A stretch of DNA of 64,000 nucleotides from Bacteroidaceae bacterium (GCA_902362375.1 CABIVS010000007.1:124001-188000), one strand, 5' to 3'. Shown: positions 35,601 through 44,181, counted from the first letter of the stretch. Translations and numbers: made by a program. Notes: generated by a model not told the origin, from the letters alone.

Positions 35601-38337
35601 TATCTGACAAATTCAACGTCTTGCTCTCCAGCAATTTATCACCAGAAAATACGTTCATCATCACATAAGCATCTTTTTTCGACGTACCGAAACAGAACAC
35701 GGCCGGATGAGCAGCATCAAATTCCGTATTTGCACCATAGAACCACATCGTCGTTTCTACAGGCGGACGTTTGTCCTCGACAGAGAAAAGAATCGTGTTG
35801 GTGTCAGCAGTCACTTCCTTGCCCTGATTATCTTTCACTGATGCTTTCAGCACATAAGGTCCCGATGGAAGATTCTTCCAGTCGAGCGTCATGTCTTCAT
35901 TAGAAGTAAAGGTTCCCGTTGCAACCGGTTTCTCTTCCAGCTGCTTAAAGTCCTTGTCTTTGGCAGGGTACAAGTAATAATTCCCCTTCACCTCCACAGG
36001 TTGTCCATTCAGGTTCTGCACTTTAAACATAGTTTCGAAGGGTTGATCCTTGCAAGTCTTATCTTGCAATTCCACCTGCAAAACCAACGAACGGTTTCCT
36101 GCCGAAATCACGTCCGTAGAAGATTGTGTTTCACCTGCCACGTTGGTAACAGTGGCCTCAATGGAATAACGATAATATACCTTATCGTTATTTTTATAAG
36201 AGTCACTTTCCTGCAGACGAACCGGTATCGTGAATTCTCCATTCTCATTGGCCATCACTTCGCCGGAAGCAATCTGCACGGATTCCGCAAACCGCCAAAG
36301 GCTGTATGCAGAACGTTTTACCGTATATTTCACCGGAAGATCCTGAAGCAGCACACCACTATAAGATTGTACCATCCCTTTCACCTGTACCTCATCACCC
36401 AGTTTGTAACTTCCTTGTTGCTTTTCGAAAGTGACATCAAATGTCGGACGTTTATAATCTTCTACCCGGATGCTTGTACGGCCTCTTCCCGCTTTCAAAG
36501 AAAACATTCCGTTCAGGCAAGCCGAAGGCAATGCAAAATCGGTGGTAAACGAACCAAACTCATTGGTACGTACCGACTTCTGCCCTACTTCCTGATTGTT
36601 TACATCCAATAAAGTCACCGTATATTCCTTGTTCGGAAGCACATTCGCCGTATCTGATTGTTGAGAATAAGCAATTCCCTTCACATATACCGTCTGCCCG
36701 GGACGATACAAAGAGCGGTCGGTCAATAAAGTCATATTTTCAGTCACTTTATCTTCGTCGCCGTAATATCCGTAACTTCCTGCATAAATGCCTTGTTTCG
36801 GCATTGCCGTATCCGTCCCCTTGGAAGCTTTCAGATAGCGGTATTCGGATTTCCAGGGAAATACGACCTTACCCTCTTCGTTTGTCGTAAACTCCTGCAA
36901 CACTTTTTCGTCATTACTGTACATTGTCACTTTCGCATGGGGAATAGGATGCCCTGTCTGTCCATCCAGCGTCACCACTTGATACTGTTTTTCCGGCAGA
37001 CGGCACGTCAGCACTTTGAAACGTGTTACATCAAACTTACTTTCACTATCTCTCTTCGCACGAATATCAGGTATGATACGCATCACGTAAGATCCAAGCT
37101 CGGGAGCTTTGAATGTAAACACAGTGTCCTGCGTCCGGTAATCTTTCGGACGAAGCACAGCGTAATGTTGTTCCTTTATCAGTTTCTTCGCCTGATAAAG
37201 ACGGACAGTGAAACCATCCAGATTTTTGTGTGAGACCCTCAATTCTATCTCTTCGTTCGGAAAAGCCAAATCGGATGCATAAACATTCAAATAAGGAGCC
37301 AATATCTCTTCCCGAAGATTTTTCAAAGCATTGATTCTGCGATAGCCTGGATAAAGGCGGATTGCCTCATCGCAAAGCTGCAATGCATTGAGCTGCTGTT
37401 GTTTTCCAATAGCATACCGGGCTTCCGCCAAATAGACTTCGGCACAGATGGGTTCGGAAGCATACTTGCTTTTCAATGTGTTCAAAGCTTTCAGATAAGT
37501 ATCTTCCGTCAGTACCGGAAGTTCGCCCTGTGCCTGGAGAGGTCGAATATTCCGATCAGCATTCCATCTCCATTCCAGATAGTTAAGTGCTGTCAACACA
37601 GATCCTTCTTTTAATCCGGCTGCTTTATAAGCGGAAATCATATTTCTATAAATAGCTATTATATCTTGTTTTACCGGATTCACAGTACCGTCATTAGTAA
37701 TCCTGTTACCCAGTTCTTCCACCCGTTGCAGTGCTTCAATGCTACGGGAAGCCAATAAATGATACATATCATGGTGATAGTATTCGCTCGTTTCTCCCAG
37801 TTCTACAAACGGAATATAGTCGCGTGAGGATGTTTTGAGCAGCAATACAGAATCGGCCAATGCCTCCTTTATATTTGTCCGCACTTTTTCGATGAACATA
37901 TTGGCTGTCCATTCACGTATATCGGTGGCAGGTGTCTGGTCTACAATTTCTGTCCGTTGACGGAGTTGCCACTGGTTACTGGCTGCATAATCTGCATAGA
38001 TTCCCGCTATCAAAGAGTGTAGGATGGCGCGATCCATTGGTTGGTCAGTCTGTTTCACCCATTGTTCCAGTCCTTTTAAATTAGCATAAAGACTGTCGGG
38101 ATTCAACATTTCCCGATATTTCATCCGCCACGTATATGCTTTGAGCATTTGTGGTGAGTTTTTCTCTTTTTCCCCTTTCTGATAAATCTCATCAGTCAGT
38201 TTTATTACTGTCTTAGGCAAGCTCTTTTTCCCCGCTTGCTCCACTTCTTTCCATAATTTGTCGAAAGTTTGTGCTTGTACTGCCGGAATCACTCCCAACC
38301 ATAGCAGCACCATCATACAAATCTGCTTTACTTTCAT
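32605..38337 (-). CDS. Very large alpha-2-macroglobulin family protein (MG2 domain)
   Basis: 1910 residues. It begins with a Sec signal peptide (MKVKQICMMVLLWLGVIPAV, cleavage after AQA), not a lipoprotein signal. After a helical N-terminal region (about 25-330) come macroglobulin beta domains, including MG2 (LTDRSLYRPGQTVYVKG near 535-550), the alpha-2-macroglobulin core (TAFFYPQLRTNEQGEISFSF near 1140) and a helical toroid at about 1350-1700. Where thioester-type members carry CxEQ, this protein reads LPSLSLPTSNNAISWATAYY (about 1355-1375), so it has no thioester. The loop before the A2M core contains a SusC-plug-like motif (1068-1087). Bacterial homologues trap proteases or act in envelope defence; here the role is inferred only. 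It is monocistronic, with a strong terminator. Confidence 0.92.
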   Translation of the reverse strand: MKVKQICMMVLLWLGVIPAVQAQTFDKLWKEVEQAGKKSLPKTVIKLTDEIYQKGEKEKNSPQMLKAYTWRMKYREMLNPDSLYANLKGLEQWVKQTDQPMDRAILHSLIAGIYADYAASNQWQLRQRTEIVDQTPATDIREWTANMFIEKVRTNIKEALADSVLLLKTSSRDYIPFVELGETSEYYHHDMYHLLASRSIEALQRVEELGNRITNDGTVNPVKQDIIAIYRNMISAYKAAGLKEGSVLTALNYLEWRWNADRNIRPLQAQGELPVLTEDTYLKALNTLKSKYASEPICAEVYLAEARYAIGKQQQLNALQLCDEAIRLYPGYRRINALKNLREEILAPYLNVYASDLAFPNEEIELRVSHKNLDGFTVRLYQAKKLIKEQHYAVLRPKDYRTQDTVFTFKAPELGSYVMRIIPDIRAKRDSESKFDVTRFKVLTCRLPEKQYQVVTLDGQTGHPIPHAKVTMYSNDEKVLQEFTTNEEGKVVFPWKSEYRYLKASKGTDTAMPKQGIYAGSYGYYGDEDKVTENMTLLTDRSLYRPGQTVYVKGIAYSQQSDTANVLPNKEYTVTLLDVNNQEVGQKSVRTNEFGSFTTDFALPSACLNGMFSLKAGRGRTSIRVEDYKRPTFDVTFEKQQGSYKLGDEVQVKGMVQSYSGVLLQDLPVKYTVKRSAYSLWRFAESVQIASGEVMANENGEFTIPVRLQESDSYKNNDKVYYRYSIEATVTNVAGETQSSTDVISAGNRSLVLQVELQDKTCKDQPFETMFKVQNLNGQPVEVKGNYYLYPAKDKDFKQLEEKPVATGTFTSNEDMTLDWKNLPSGPYVLKASVKDNQGKEVTADTNTILFSVEDKRPPVETTMWFYGANTEFDAAHPAVFCFGTSKKDAYVMMNVFSGDKLLESKTLNLSDTIVRFEYPYRESYGDGVFVNLCMVRDGQVYQEQVRLTKRIPDKTLTMKWEVFRDKLRPGQKEEWKLTIKTPQGQAANAEMLATMYDASLDKIWNRQQNFQIYYNQIVPYFNWMSGYSGNNSFNYWWNTKSLKVPSLEYDHFVMLSDHYNSGGMGEVIVRGYGSTRKLTVTGSVSTLDVATLRSNAPKMKSAMAADAMTNVEFQSEMIPTGEKADEASDNEMLPEASADLRTNLAETAFFYPQLRTNEQGEISFSFTMPESLTRWNFRGYSHTKGMLTGTLDGEAATSKEFMLTPNLPRFVRVGDKTSLAASISNMTGKPQAGTVSLVLFDPMTEKVISTQKQKFSLAAGKTMGVDFQFTVSDKYEIVGCRMIADSGTFSDGEQQLLPVLSNKEHLVETLPMPVRGEETRTFSLDHLFNQQSKTATDRKLTVEFTGNPAWYAVQALPSLSLPTSNNAISWATAYYANTLASFIMNSQPKIKAVFESWKLQGGTKETFLSNLQKNQEVKNIILSESPWVLEAQTEEQQKERIATLFDLNNIRSNNIAALTRLQELQNSNGAWSWYKGMNGSRSVTTYIAELNARLAMLTGEKLSGSALSLQQKAFSYLHQSALDEYKEILKAQKDGVKFTGVSGSILQYLYLIAISGEQVPAANKTAYTYYLSKVGELLTSPSMDTKAIAAIVLDKAGRKKEAQEFVASLKEHLTKTDEQGMFFAFNENPYTWGGMQMQAHVDVMEALEQTGGNTDTVEEMKLWLLKQKQTQQWNSPVATADAVFALLMKGTNLLDNQGDVRIVIADEVLETVSPSKTTVPGLGYIKRSFTQKNVVDARKIEVEKRNPGIAWGAVYAEFESPMSDVKQQGGELNVEKQLYVERTVNNVPQLQPITAKTVLQVGDKVVSRLSIRVDRPMDFVQLKDQRGACFEPIGSISGYRWNNGLGYYVDIKDASTNFFFDHLGKGVYVLEYSYRVSRAGTYETGLATMQCAYAPEYASHSASMTIIIK

Positions 38338-38700
38338 AATCTTTCTAGTTTAAGTTTGATATAAGTCTCACTCTTATAAATAACAAAGTAAGGAAATAAA
38401 GTTTAAAGATTTGTACTTTTTAGCTTAAAAAAAGCTTTTATCAAGTTACCAGCCCTATAGCATATTGCATAAACATTAGCCTATTAATCAACTCACTTTG
38501 GAATAAAATAAAAAGTCCAAAGGCTGCCACTCCGTTTGTTGTTTAATTGAAAAGTTTATCTTCTGCAATAAGATTAACCTATCTCTTACAAGTTCAAAAA
38601 TGCAAAAGTATCTTGCACCTTACACTAATCCTGTGATAGTTAATTGATATACAGGATTTGTAGCAGTACAAAAAACAACTTTATGTAAAATTTTAGATAT
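38338..38700. other. AT-rich stretch without a recognised gene
   Basis: The 363 bases between the A2M start and the micro-peptide terminator are AT-rich. I found no coding frame longer than about a dozen codons with a start. The right-hand part may hold the A2M promoter (a TTACTTTG-like box on the minus strand about 50 bases before the ATG). Confidence 0.5.
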
Positions 38701-38737
38701 AAAAAATGGGGATATCGTATTTAATAACGTATCCCCA
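38701..38737 (-). terminator. Terminator of the micro-peptide transcript
   Basis: Stem TGGGGATATCGT (38707-38718) / ACGTATCCCCA (38727-38737) with one bulged base and an 8-base loop, followed on the minus strand by six T residues. It lies 28 bases after the stop of the second peptide gene and gives the peptide pair a clean 3' end. Confidence 0.85.
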
Positions 38738-38764
38738 CTCTAAACTTAGTTAATGTACTTGTTC

Positions 38765-38857
38765 TCATTTCTCAATTCTGTACCCCCATGAAAGCATTTC
38801 ATTACGACCTACTTCACTAAGGATTTTTCTAACTAAAGAACTCATTTTCTTTGCCAT
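38765..38857 (-). CDS. Micro-peptide B, 30 residues, WGY motif
   Basis: ATG at 38855-38857, TGA at 38765-38767, 30 codons. The N-terminal half is basic and amphipathic (MAKKMSSLVRKIL), followed by SEVGRNEMLSWGYRIEK. It shares the pattern [IV]-G-x-x-[DE]-[VM]-x-x-W-G-Y with micro-peptide A (here V16-Y26) and has exactly the same length. There is no signal peptide or membrane helix. The ribosome site is a moderate AAAGG about 14 bases before the ATG. It lies 51 bases after peptide A and directly before a good terminator. No known family is recognised. It could be a signalling or RiPP-like precursor or a small regulatory protein; no modification enzyme lies beside it. Confidence 0.6.
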   Translation of the reverse strand: MAKKMSSLVRKILSEVGRNEMLSWGYRIEK

Positions 38858-38907
38858 AATCTTTAAACCTTTAAAATTACTAATTCCTGAAAACTAAAAA
38901 ATAAAAC

Positions 38908-39000
38908 TTACTTGTTTGGTTTGGTATTAATTGTTGAATATCCCCAAACATGTACATCGGCTTCGCCGATCTTTCTAAACAATCTTTTTAAACTTTTCAT
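38908..39000 (-). CDS. Micro-peptide A, 30 residues, WGY motif
   Basis: ATG at 38998-39000, TAA at 38908-38910, 30 codons. The N-terminal part is strongly basic (MKSLKRLFRKIG), followed by EADVHVWGY and a polar tail STINTKPNK. The shared block I11-Y21 matches V16-Y26 of micro-peptide B. Translation is well supported by an AGGAGG ribosome site at ideal spacing, unusual here, and by a TATTTTTG promoter box. It is too short for usual gene finders. The two genes look like a duplicated pair. The function is unknown; the conserved aromatic WGY near the C-terminus and basic leader are the only clues. Confidence 0.65.
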   Translation of the reverse strand: MKSLKRLFRKIGEADVHVWGYSTINTKPNK

Positions 39001-39008
39001 TTTGTTAT

Positions 39009-39014
39009 CCTCCT
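39009..39014 (-). promoter_or_regulatory. Perfect AGGAGG ribosome binding site of micro-peptide A
   Basis: Minus-strand AGGAGG, 8 bases before the ATG at 39000. Most genes in this window lack such a site, so it argues strongly that the 30-codon frame is translated. Confidence 0.75.
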
Positions 39015-39033
39015 AATTACATGTTTTACAACA

Positions 39034-39041
39034 CAAAAATA
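39034..39041 (-). promoter_or_regulatory. Promoter -7 box of the micro-peptide pair
   Basis: Minus-strand TATTTTTG, a perfect TAnnTTTG match 33 bases before the first ATG. A TTAG at 39064-39067 is a weak -33 candidate at 22-base spacing. Confidence 0.6.
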
Positions 39042-39166
39042 CAGCCTTTGTTTATACATTGATCTAAAAAAGAGAGAAATTTATGTTTTATAGCATATTT
39101 CTTGATTTGCATCAATTAATTTATTTGTTATACAGCAGAATTGTAATATACGCTGCAATAAATATG

Positions 39167-39200
39167 ACAAAAGGCACAGATGAAATATCATCCGTGCCTT
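39167..39200 (-). terminator. Terminator of pepD
   Basis: Stem AAGGCACAGATGA (39171-39183) / TCATCCGTGCCTT (39188-39200), 13 bp with one mismatch and a 4-base loop, followed on the minus strand by TTTTGTC. It lies about 55 bases after the pepD stop. Confidence 0.85.
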
Positions 39201-39253
39201 CACTATGGTTACCTATTATATAATAGGAGAATATTTATATAAAGAGAAATACG

Positions 39254-40711
39254 TTATTTCATTGGAGTTTGCTCCAAAGTTGCCACCAGAAAGTCATAGA
39301 ACTTCTGTACGGTAGGAATCAACGCTCTTTCGTCCGGCGAATGCGGTGAACGCAAAGTCGGACCAAAAGAAATCATGTCCAATCCCGGAATAATAGCACC
39401 GATAATACCACATTCCAAACCAGCGTGAATCACTTTCACTGCAGGTTCTACGCCAAACTGCTGTTTATAGGATGACTTCATCGCATGCAAAATCGGAGAA
39501 TTTACATTAGGTTGCCAACCGGAATATCCGCCTGTCATCTCTACCTTCATCCCTGCCATAGAGAAACAAGACTCTAAGCTGGTAGTCAGATATTCCTTCA
39601 TGCTATCGCTTGAACTACGAGCCAAAATCTTAATGGCTGCCTTCCCTTCACCAATCGTAATAATAGCAAGGTTGGAAGACGTTTCTACCGTATCCGGAAC
39701 AGTAGGGATCATACGTGTCACACCGTTCTGACAAGCAAAGATTGCATCAATCAGATTGTCTTGAATTTCTTCAGGTACTTCACCGGCAGGAAGTTCTACG
39801 CGTTCAGCTGTAAAACTGATCGGAGTTTCAATAGCCGAATATTCTTCATTGAACAGGTTTTCGCAGTATTTCACCAAGCCCAGCAGTTCTTCTTCATTTT
39901 CAGCCGGAATGGTAATAACCGCATGCGCCTCACGCGGGATAGCATTACGCATATTACCACCTTCCCAGCTAGCCAAACGGGCTTCATAGCTGGCAACCGC
40001 TTCACGAACGAAACGAACCAATAACTTATTGGCATTGGCACGCCCCTCATTGATTTCCAATCCCGAATGTCCGCCGCGCAATCCTTTCAAAGTAACTTTC
40101 ACTGCGATATCTCCTGCTTCGGGAACTACTTCCTTATATTCCAAGGTAGCAGTTACGTCCATACCTCCGGCACAACCGATATACAATTCACCTTCATCTT
40201 CCGAGTCCAGATTCAACAGAATTTCACCGTTCAGGGTGCCCGGCTTCAAACCAAATGCACCGTACATACCGGTTTCTTCATCTTTAGTGATAAGAGCTTC
40301 CAGAGGACCGTGTTTCAGGTCTTTTGCTTCCAGCACGGCCATGATGGCAGCTACTCCCAGTCCGTTGTCCGCACCCAAAGTAGTACCTTTTGCTTTCACC
40401 CAGTCACCATCTATATAAGTTTCAATCGGGTCTTTTTCAAAATCGTGTACAGTATCGTTGTTCTTCTGCGGAACCATATCCATGTGCGCCTGAAGAATTA
40501 CACCTTTCCGGTTTTCCATACCCGGAGTTGCCGGTTTACGGATAATCACATTACCTGCTTCGTCTACAAAAGACTCCAAGCCCAAGCCTTTTCCGAAACC
40601 AAGAAGAAATTCAGTTATTTTTTCCATGTGTCCTGACGGACGAGGAATCTGTGTCAACGAATAAAAATGCTTCCACACATTTTGTGGAGCTAAAGAAAGA
40701 ATGGTACTCAT
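39254..40711 (-). CDS. pepD: Aminoacyl-histidine dipeptidase (M20 family)
   Basis: 485 residues, the usual size for PepD/carnosinase. The di-zinc M20 ligands are present: HMDM (H76, D78), LGADNGLGVA (D115), DEETG (E145 catalytic base, E146 ligand) and the C-terminal HAGLECGIIGA. There is no signal peptide, so it acts in the cytoplasm on Xaa-His and other dipeptides. It is transcribed alone. Its position next to the WGY micro-peptides is probably chance, as it has its own terminator. Confidence 0.95.
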   Translation of the reverse strand: MSTILSLAPQNVWKHFYSLTQIPRPSGHMEKITEFLLGFGKGLGLESFVDEAGNVIIRKPATPGMENRKGVILQAHMDMVPQKNNDTVHDFEKDPIETYIDGDWVKAKGTTLGADNGLGVAAIMAVLEAKDLKHGPLEALITKDEETGMYGAFGLKPGTLNGEILLNLDSEDEGELYIGCAGGMDVTATLEYKEVVPEAGDIAVKVTLKGLRGGHSGLEINEGRANANKLLVRFVREAVASYEARLASWEGGNMRNAIPREAHAVITIPAENEEELLGLVKYCENLFNEEYSAIETPISFTAERVELPAGEVPEEIQDNLIDAIFACQNGVTRMIPTVPDTVETSSNLAIITIGEGKAAIKILARSSSDSMKEYLTTSLESCFSMAGMKVEMTGGYSGWQPNVNSPILHAMKSSYKQQFGVEPAVKVIHAGLECGIIGAIIPGLDMISFGPTLRSPHSPDERALIPTVQKFYDFLVATLEQTPMK

Positions 40712-40832
40712 AATAAATATTTTAAAACGATTTTAAATCTAATAATTAAACAGTGCCAAGTTATGGAAAAGTTTTCAGATGGCAAAGGACGTCAACAAAA
40801 ACATTTAAGAATACACAGTTTTAGCTAAAATT

Positions 40833-41819
40833 TCACCCTCGATGTCTATTGGTGAATGGCAGAGCGGCAAATCCATAGATGCCCAACAGAACAACCAGAA
40901 AGGTTTGAATACCGTGTACAATCAGGGCAAAGATTCCGGCATCCGTCACATTTACTCCATAAAGCATCATCATAGAAATGATAGCGAAATGCCACGGCCC
41001 CGCCCCGTTGGGAGTAGGCACAATCACGGCAAACGTACCGCCCACAAACATGACCAATGCCGCCAGAATACCTAAATGCGCTGTAAAGGCAAAACAATAG
41101 AATGTGAAATAGAAATGGAGAAAGTAGCACGTCCAAATAGCCAGTGTATAAAAAATAAAGAGAGGAATGTTACGCACTCCCCTTAAAGACATAATCCCCT
41201 CCCATATATTAAGTACAAAGCCTTTCACCCGTTCGTAAAAGAACAGCGTTTTTCTTAAATAATAAAGAAGGATCGCCACACCGATAAAACAGAACAGGAT
41301 GATATAAAACCATACTGAAGTCAAAAGATGAACAAGAGAGGGTATTTTTGTTCCGGTCTGTTGAAGAAAGGTGACGAAGATAGGTAATTGAAGTAAAACA
41401 GTGATGCCTGTAATAAGAAGAATAGTCAACGTATCAACCAGTCGCTCCGTAACGACTGTTCCCAACGACTTGGCAAACGAGACGTTATCATATTTCGCCA
41501 AAACCCCGCAACGGCTCACTTCCCCGATCCGGGGAACTACCAGACTGGCAGCATAAGAAATGAAGATAGCATTCACACAATCGCTCTTTTTCGGGAAAGC
41601 GTCCAACGGTTCCAGTGTCTGTCTCCACCGCCATCCACGAAAGACTTGTGCGAACACCCCGAACACTAATGAGAAGAGCATCCACCACCAATTTGTACCA
41701 TGTAATAACACATCGCCCGCTTTTGTAAAATCAAAGTCGCGATACACCCAGAATAAGATAAAGCCGCCTAAAACAACCGGTAATATCAGTTTCAGTGTCT
41801 TTTTTAATAGTTTCTTCAT
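40833..41819 (-). CDS. YbhN/UPF0104-type membrane protein (LPG synthase TM domain)
   Basis: 328 residues from the ATG at 41819. The longer frame to 41840 begins MKNEELR, which is only the translation of the AATTCTTCATTCTTCAT repeat in front of the gene. About eight membrane helices; motifs FRGWRWRQTLEPL and AASLVVPRIGEVSRCGVLAKYD match PF03706, the flippase-like lysylphosphatidylglycerol synthase membrane domain, without the catalytic synthase domain. It probably flips or transports a lipid or lipid-linked substrate. It is divergent from rsmA, with overlapping promoter boxes. Confidence 0.85.
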   Translation of the reverse strand: MKKLLKKTLKLILPVVLGGFILFWVYRDFDFTKAGDVLLHGTNWWWMLFSLVFGVFAQVFRGWRWRQTLEPLDAFPKKSDCVNAIFISYAASLVVPRIGEVSRCGVLAKYDNVSFAKSLGTVVTERLVDTLTILLITGITVLLQLPIFVTFLQQTGTKIPSLVHLLTSVWFYIILFCFIGVAILLYYLRKTLFFYERVKGFVLNIWEGIMSLRGVRNIPLFIFYTLAIWTCYFLHFYFTFYCFAFTAHLGILAALVMFVGGTFAVIVPTPNGAGPWHFAIISMMMLYGVNVTDAGIFALIVHGIQTFLVVLLGIYGFAALPFTNRHRG

Positions 41820-41850
41820 CCTTAATTCTTCATTCTTCATTTAAAAGAAT

Positions 41851-41873
41851 TACCTTTGTCGGCTGCAAAAGTA
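41851..41873. promoter_or_regulatory. Overlapping divergent promoter boxes, rsmA and ybhN-like gene
   Basis: Plus-strand TACCTTTG (41851-41858) faces rsmA; minus-strand TACTTTTG (41866-41873) faces the YbhN-like gene. Both match TAnnTTTG and lie only 7 bases apart, so the two polymerases would compete. Confidence 0.55.
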
Positions 41874-41889
41874 ATTATTTAGTTGGTAA

Positions 41890-42711
41890 ATGAAATTAGT
41901 AAAGCCTAAAAAGTTTCTCGGACAGCACTTTCTGAAAGATCTGAAAGTTGCGCAAGATATTGCCGATACTGTCGACACTTTCCCCGAACTGCCTATTTTG
42001 GAGGTGGGACCGGGTATGGGAGTATTGACCCAGTTTCTGGTGAAAAAAGACCGGTTGATAAAGGTCGTAGAAGTTGACTATGAGTCGGTTGCCTATCTTC
42101 GCGAAGCTTATCCGTCATTGGAGGACCACATCATCGAAGATGACTTTCTGAAAATGAACCTTCACCGGCTATTCGACGGCAAACCTTTCGTACTGACCGG
42201 TAATTATCCGTATAACATCTCCAGCCAGATCTTTTTCAAGATGCTGGACAACAAAGATATCGTCCCCTGCTGTACGGGAATGATTCAAAAAGAGGTAGCC
42301 GAACGTATTGCAGCCGGACCGGGCAGCAAGACTTACGGCATCCTTAGCGTATTGATTCAGGCTTGGTACAAAGTGGAATACTTATTCACAGTGAGCGAAC
42401 ATGTGTTCAACCCGCCCCCCAAAGTGAAAAGCGCTGTCATCCGCATGACGCGCAACGAGACTAAAGAGTTGGGATGTGATGAGAAACTGTTCAAACAGGT
42501 AGTGAAAACGACTTTCAACCAACGACGCAAAACATTGCGCAACTCTATCAAACCTATTTTAGGCAAAGATTGTCCACTCACGGAGGACATATTATTTAAT
42601 AAACGCCCGGAACAACTATCGGTAGCAGAATTTATAGACCTGACCAATAAAGTGGAAGAAGCATTAAAGACGGCAGGCAACAACCAACAACCGACTGATG
42701 GGCAGCAGTGA
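41890..42711 (+). CDS. rsmA: 16S rRNA dimethyladenosine transferase
   Basis: 273 residues. SAM-binding EVGPGMG (38-44), ENDF-like IEDDFL, and the catalytic NYPYNI (105-110; NLPYNI in many species) identify KsgA/RsmA. It dimethylates two adjacent adenines in helix 45 of 16S rRNA during 30S maturation. It is followed 44 bases later by mgtE on the same strand. Normal length. Confidence 0.96.
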   Translation: MKLVKPKKFLGQHFLKDLKVAQDIADTVDTFPELPILEVGPGMGVLTQFLVKKDRLIKVVEVDYESVAYLREAYPSLEDHIIEDDFLKMNLHRLFDGKPFVLTGNYPYNISSQIFFKMLDNKDIVPCCTGMIQKEVAERIAAGPGSKTYGILSVLIQAWYKVEYLFTVSEHVFNPPPKVKSAVIRMTRNETKELGCDEKLFKQVVKTTFNQRRKTLRNSIKPILGKDCPLTEDILFNKRPEQLSVAEFIDLTNKVEEALKTAGNNQQPTDGQQ

Positions 42712-42755
42712 GCAGAGAACTGGATTTTGTAATTCGTAATTTGTAATTGACAACG

Positions 42756-44096
42756 ATGAACGAGGAATACATTGACAACGTTAAACACCTTATTGAGCAA
42801 AAAGACGCCGATACGGTAAAAGGGCTTCTCATCGACCTCCATCCGGCCGACATCGCCGAATTGTGCAATGACCTGAATCCGGAAGCGGCCAAGTTCATCT
42901 ATCGCCTGCTCGACAACGAAATTGCCGCCGACGTACTTGTCGAAATGGACGAAGACGCTCGTAAAGAGCTACTCGAAATGCTCCCTTCGGAGACAATCGC
43001 CAAACGCTTCGTTGACTACATGGATACGGACGATGCCGTAGACCTGATGCGTGAACTCGATGAAGATAAGCAGGAAGAGGTTCTTTCGCACATTGAGGAC
43101 ATTGAACAGGCAGGTGACATTGTCGACTTGTTGAAATACGACGAAAATACCGCCGGTGGTTTAATGGGTACGGAAATGGTACTCGTCAACGAGAACTGGA
43201 GTATGCCCGAATGTCTGAAAGAGATGCGTCAACAGGCGGAAGAGCTGGACGAAATCTATTATGTATATGTCATCGACGACGACGAACGTCTGCGAGGTAT
43301 CTTCCCGCTCAAAAAGATGATTACGTCTCCTTCTGTATCCAAGGTGAAACACGTGATGCAGAAAGATCCGATTTCCGTGCATGTAGATACTCCCATTGAT
43401 GAGGTGGTACAGGCGATTGAAAAGTACGACTTGGTGGCCATCCCCGTCATCGACAGTATCGGTCGGCTTGTAGGACAAATCACCGTCGACGACGTCATGG
43501 ATGAAGTTCGTGAACAATCGGAACGTGATTATCAGTTGGCATCCGGTCTTTCGCAGGACGTAGAAACAGACGATAATGTATTGAAACAGACCACTGCCCG
43601 CCTCCCCTGGTTATTAATCGGTATGATCGGCGGAATCGGAAACTCTATGATATTGGGAAATTTCGATGCTACTTTTGCCGCTCATCCCGAAATGGCACTT
43701 TATATCCCGCTGATCGGTGGTACAGGAGGAAATGTCGGAACACAATCTTCGGCAATCATCGTACAAGGCTTGGCAAACAGTTCGCTAGATGCCAAAAACA
43801 CATTCAAGCAAGTTACCAAGGAAGCAGTAGTAGCATTAATCAATGCCACGATTATCTCCTTATTAGTATACACCTACAACTTTATCCGGTTCGGTGCAAC
43901 AGCTACGGTGACTTATTCCGTATCCATCAGCCTGTTTGCCGTGGTTATGTTCGCATCCATTTTCGGAACACTGGTACCAATGACTCTGGAGAAGCTAAAG
44001 ATTGATCCTGCAATTGCAACAGGACCGTTTATAGCCATTACAAATGACATCATTGGAATGATGTTGTACATGGGAATAACCGTTTTATTGTCATAA
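42756..44096 (+). CDS. mgtE: Magnesium transporter MgtE
   Basis: 446 residues from the ATG at 42756; an upstream in-frame TTG at 42747 lies in the repetitive spacer. MgtE N domain (about 15-120), two CBS domains (about 130-255, KKMITSPSVSKVKHVMQKDP) and five membrane helices with PLIGGTGGNVGTQSS, the conserved MgtE pore motif. The cytoplasmic domains sense Mg2+ and gate the channel. No Mg2+ riboswitch is apparent in the 44-base spacer after rsmA. Confidence 0.95.
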   Translation: MNEEYIDNVKHLIEQKDADTVKGLLIDLHPADIAELCNDLNPEAAKFIYRLLDNEIAADVLVEMDEDARKELLEMLPSETIAKRFVDYMDTDDAVDLMRELDEDKQEEVLSHIEDIEQAGDIVDLLKYDENTAGGLMGTEMVLVNENWSMPECLKEMRQQAEELDEIYYVYVIDDDERLRGIFPLKKMITSPSVSKVKHVMQKDPISVHVDTPIDEVVQAIEKYDLVAIPVIDSIGRLVGQITVDDVMDEVREQSERDYQLASGLSQDVETDDNVLKQTTARLPWLLIGMIGGIGNSMILGNFDATFAAHPEMALYIPLIGGTGGNVGTQSSAIIVQGLANSSLDAKNTFKQVTKEAVVALINATIISLLVYTYNFIRFGATATVTYSVSISLFAVVMFASIFGTLVPMTLEKLKIDPAIATGPFIAITNDIIGMMLYMGITVLLS

Positions 44097-44181
44097 AAAC
44101 ACGATAAACAAAAAAAAATAAGCAAAATAGTATGAAGTAATCGTTTTATTTCATTAATTTGTGACCCAAAACTAATATACA

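Noticed and set aside
40740..40770. Sigma-54 promoter (TGGCAC) before pepD
   Set aside because: A TTGGCAC is present on the minus strand but the -12 part (TTGCA/T at the right spacing) is missing, and sigma-54 control would be unusual here.
41820..41840. N-terminal extension MKNEELR of the YbhN-like protein
   Set aside because: It is the translation of the CTTCATTCTTCAT repeat in front of the gene. The ATG at 41819 fits the family and the promoter position better.
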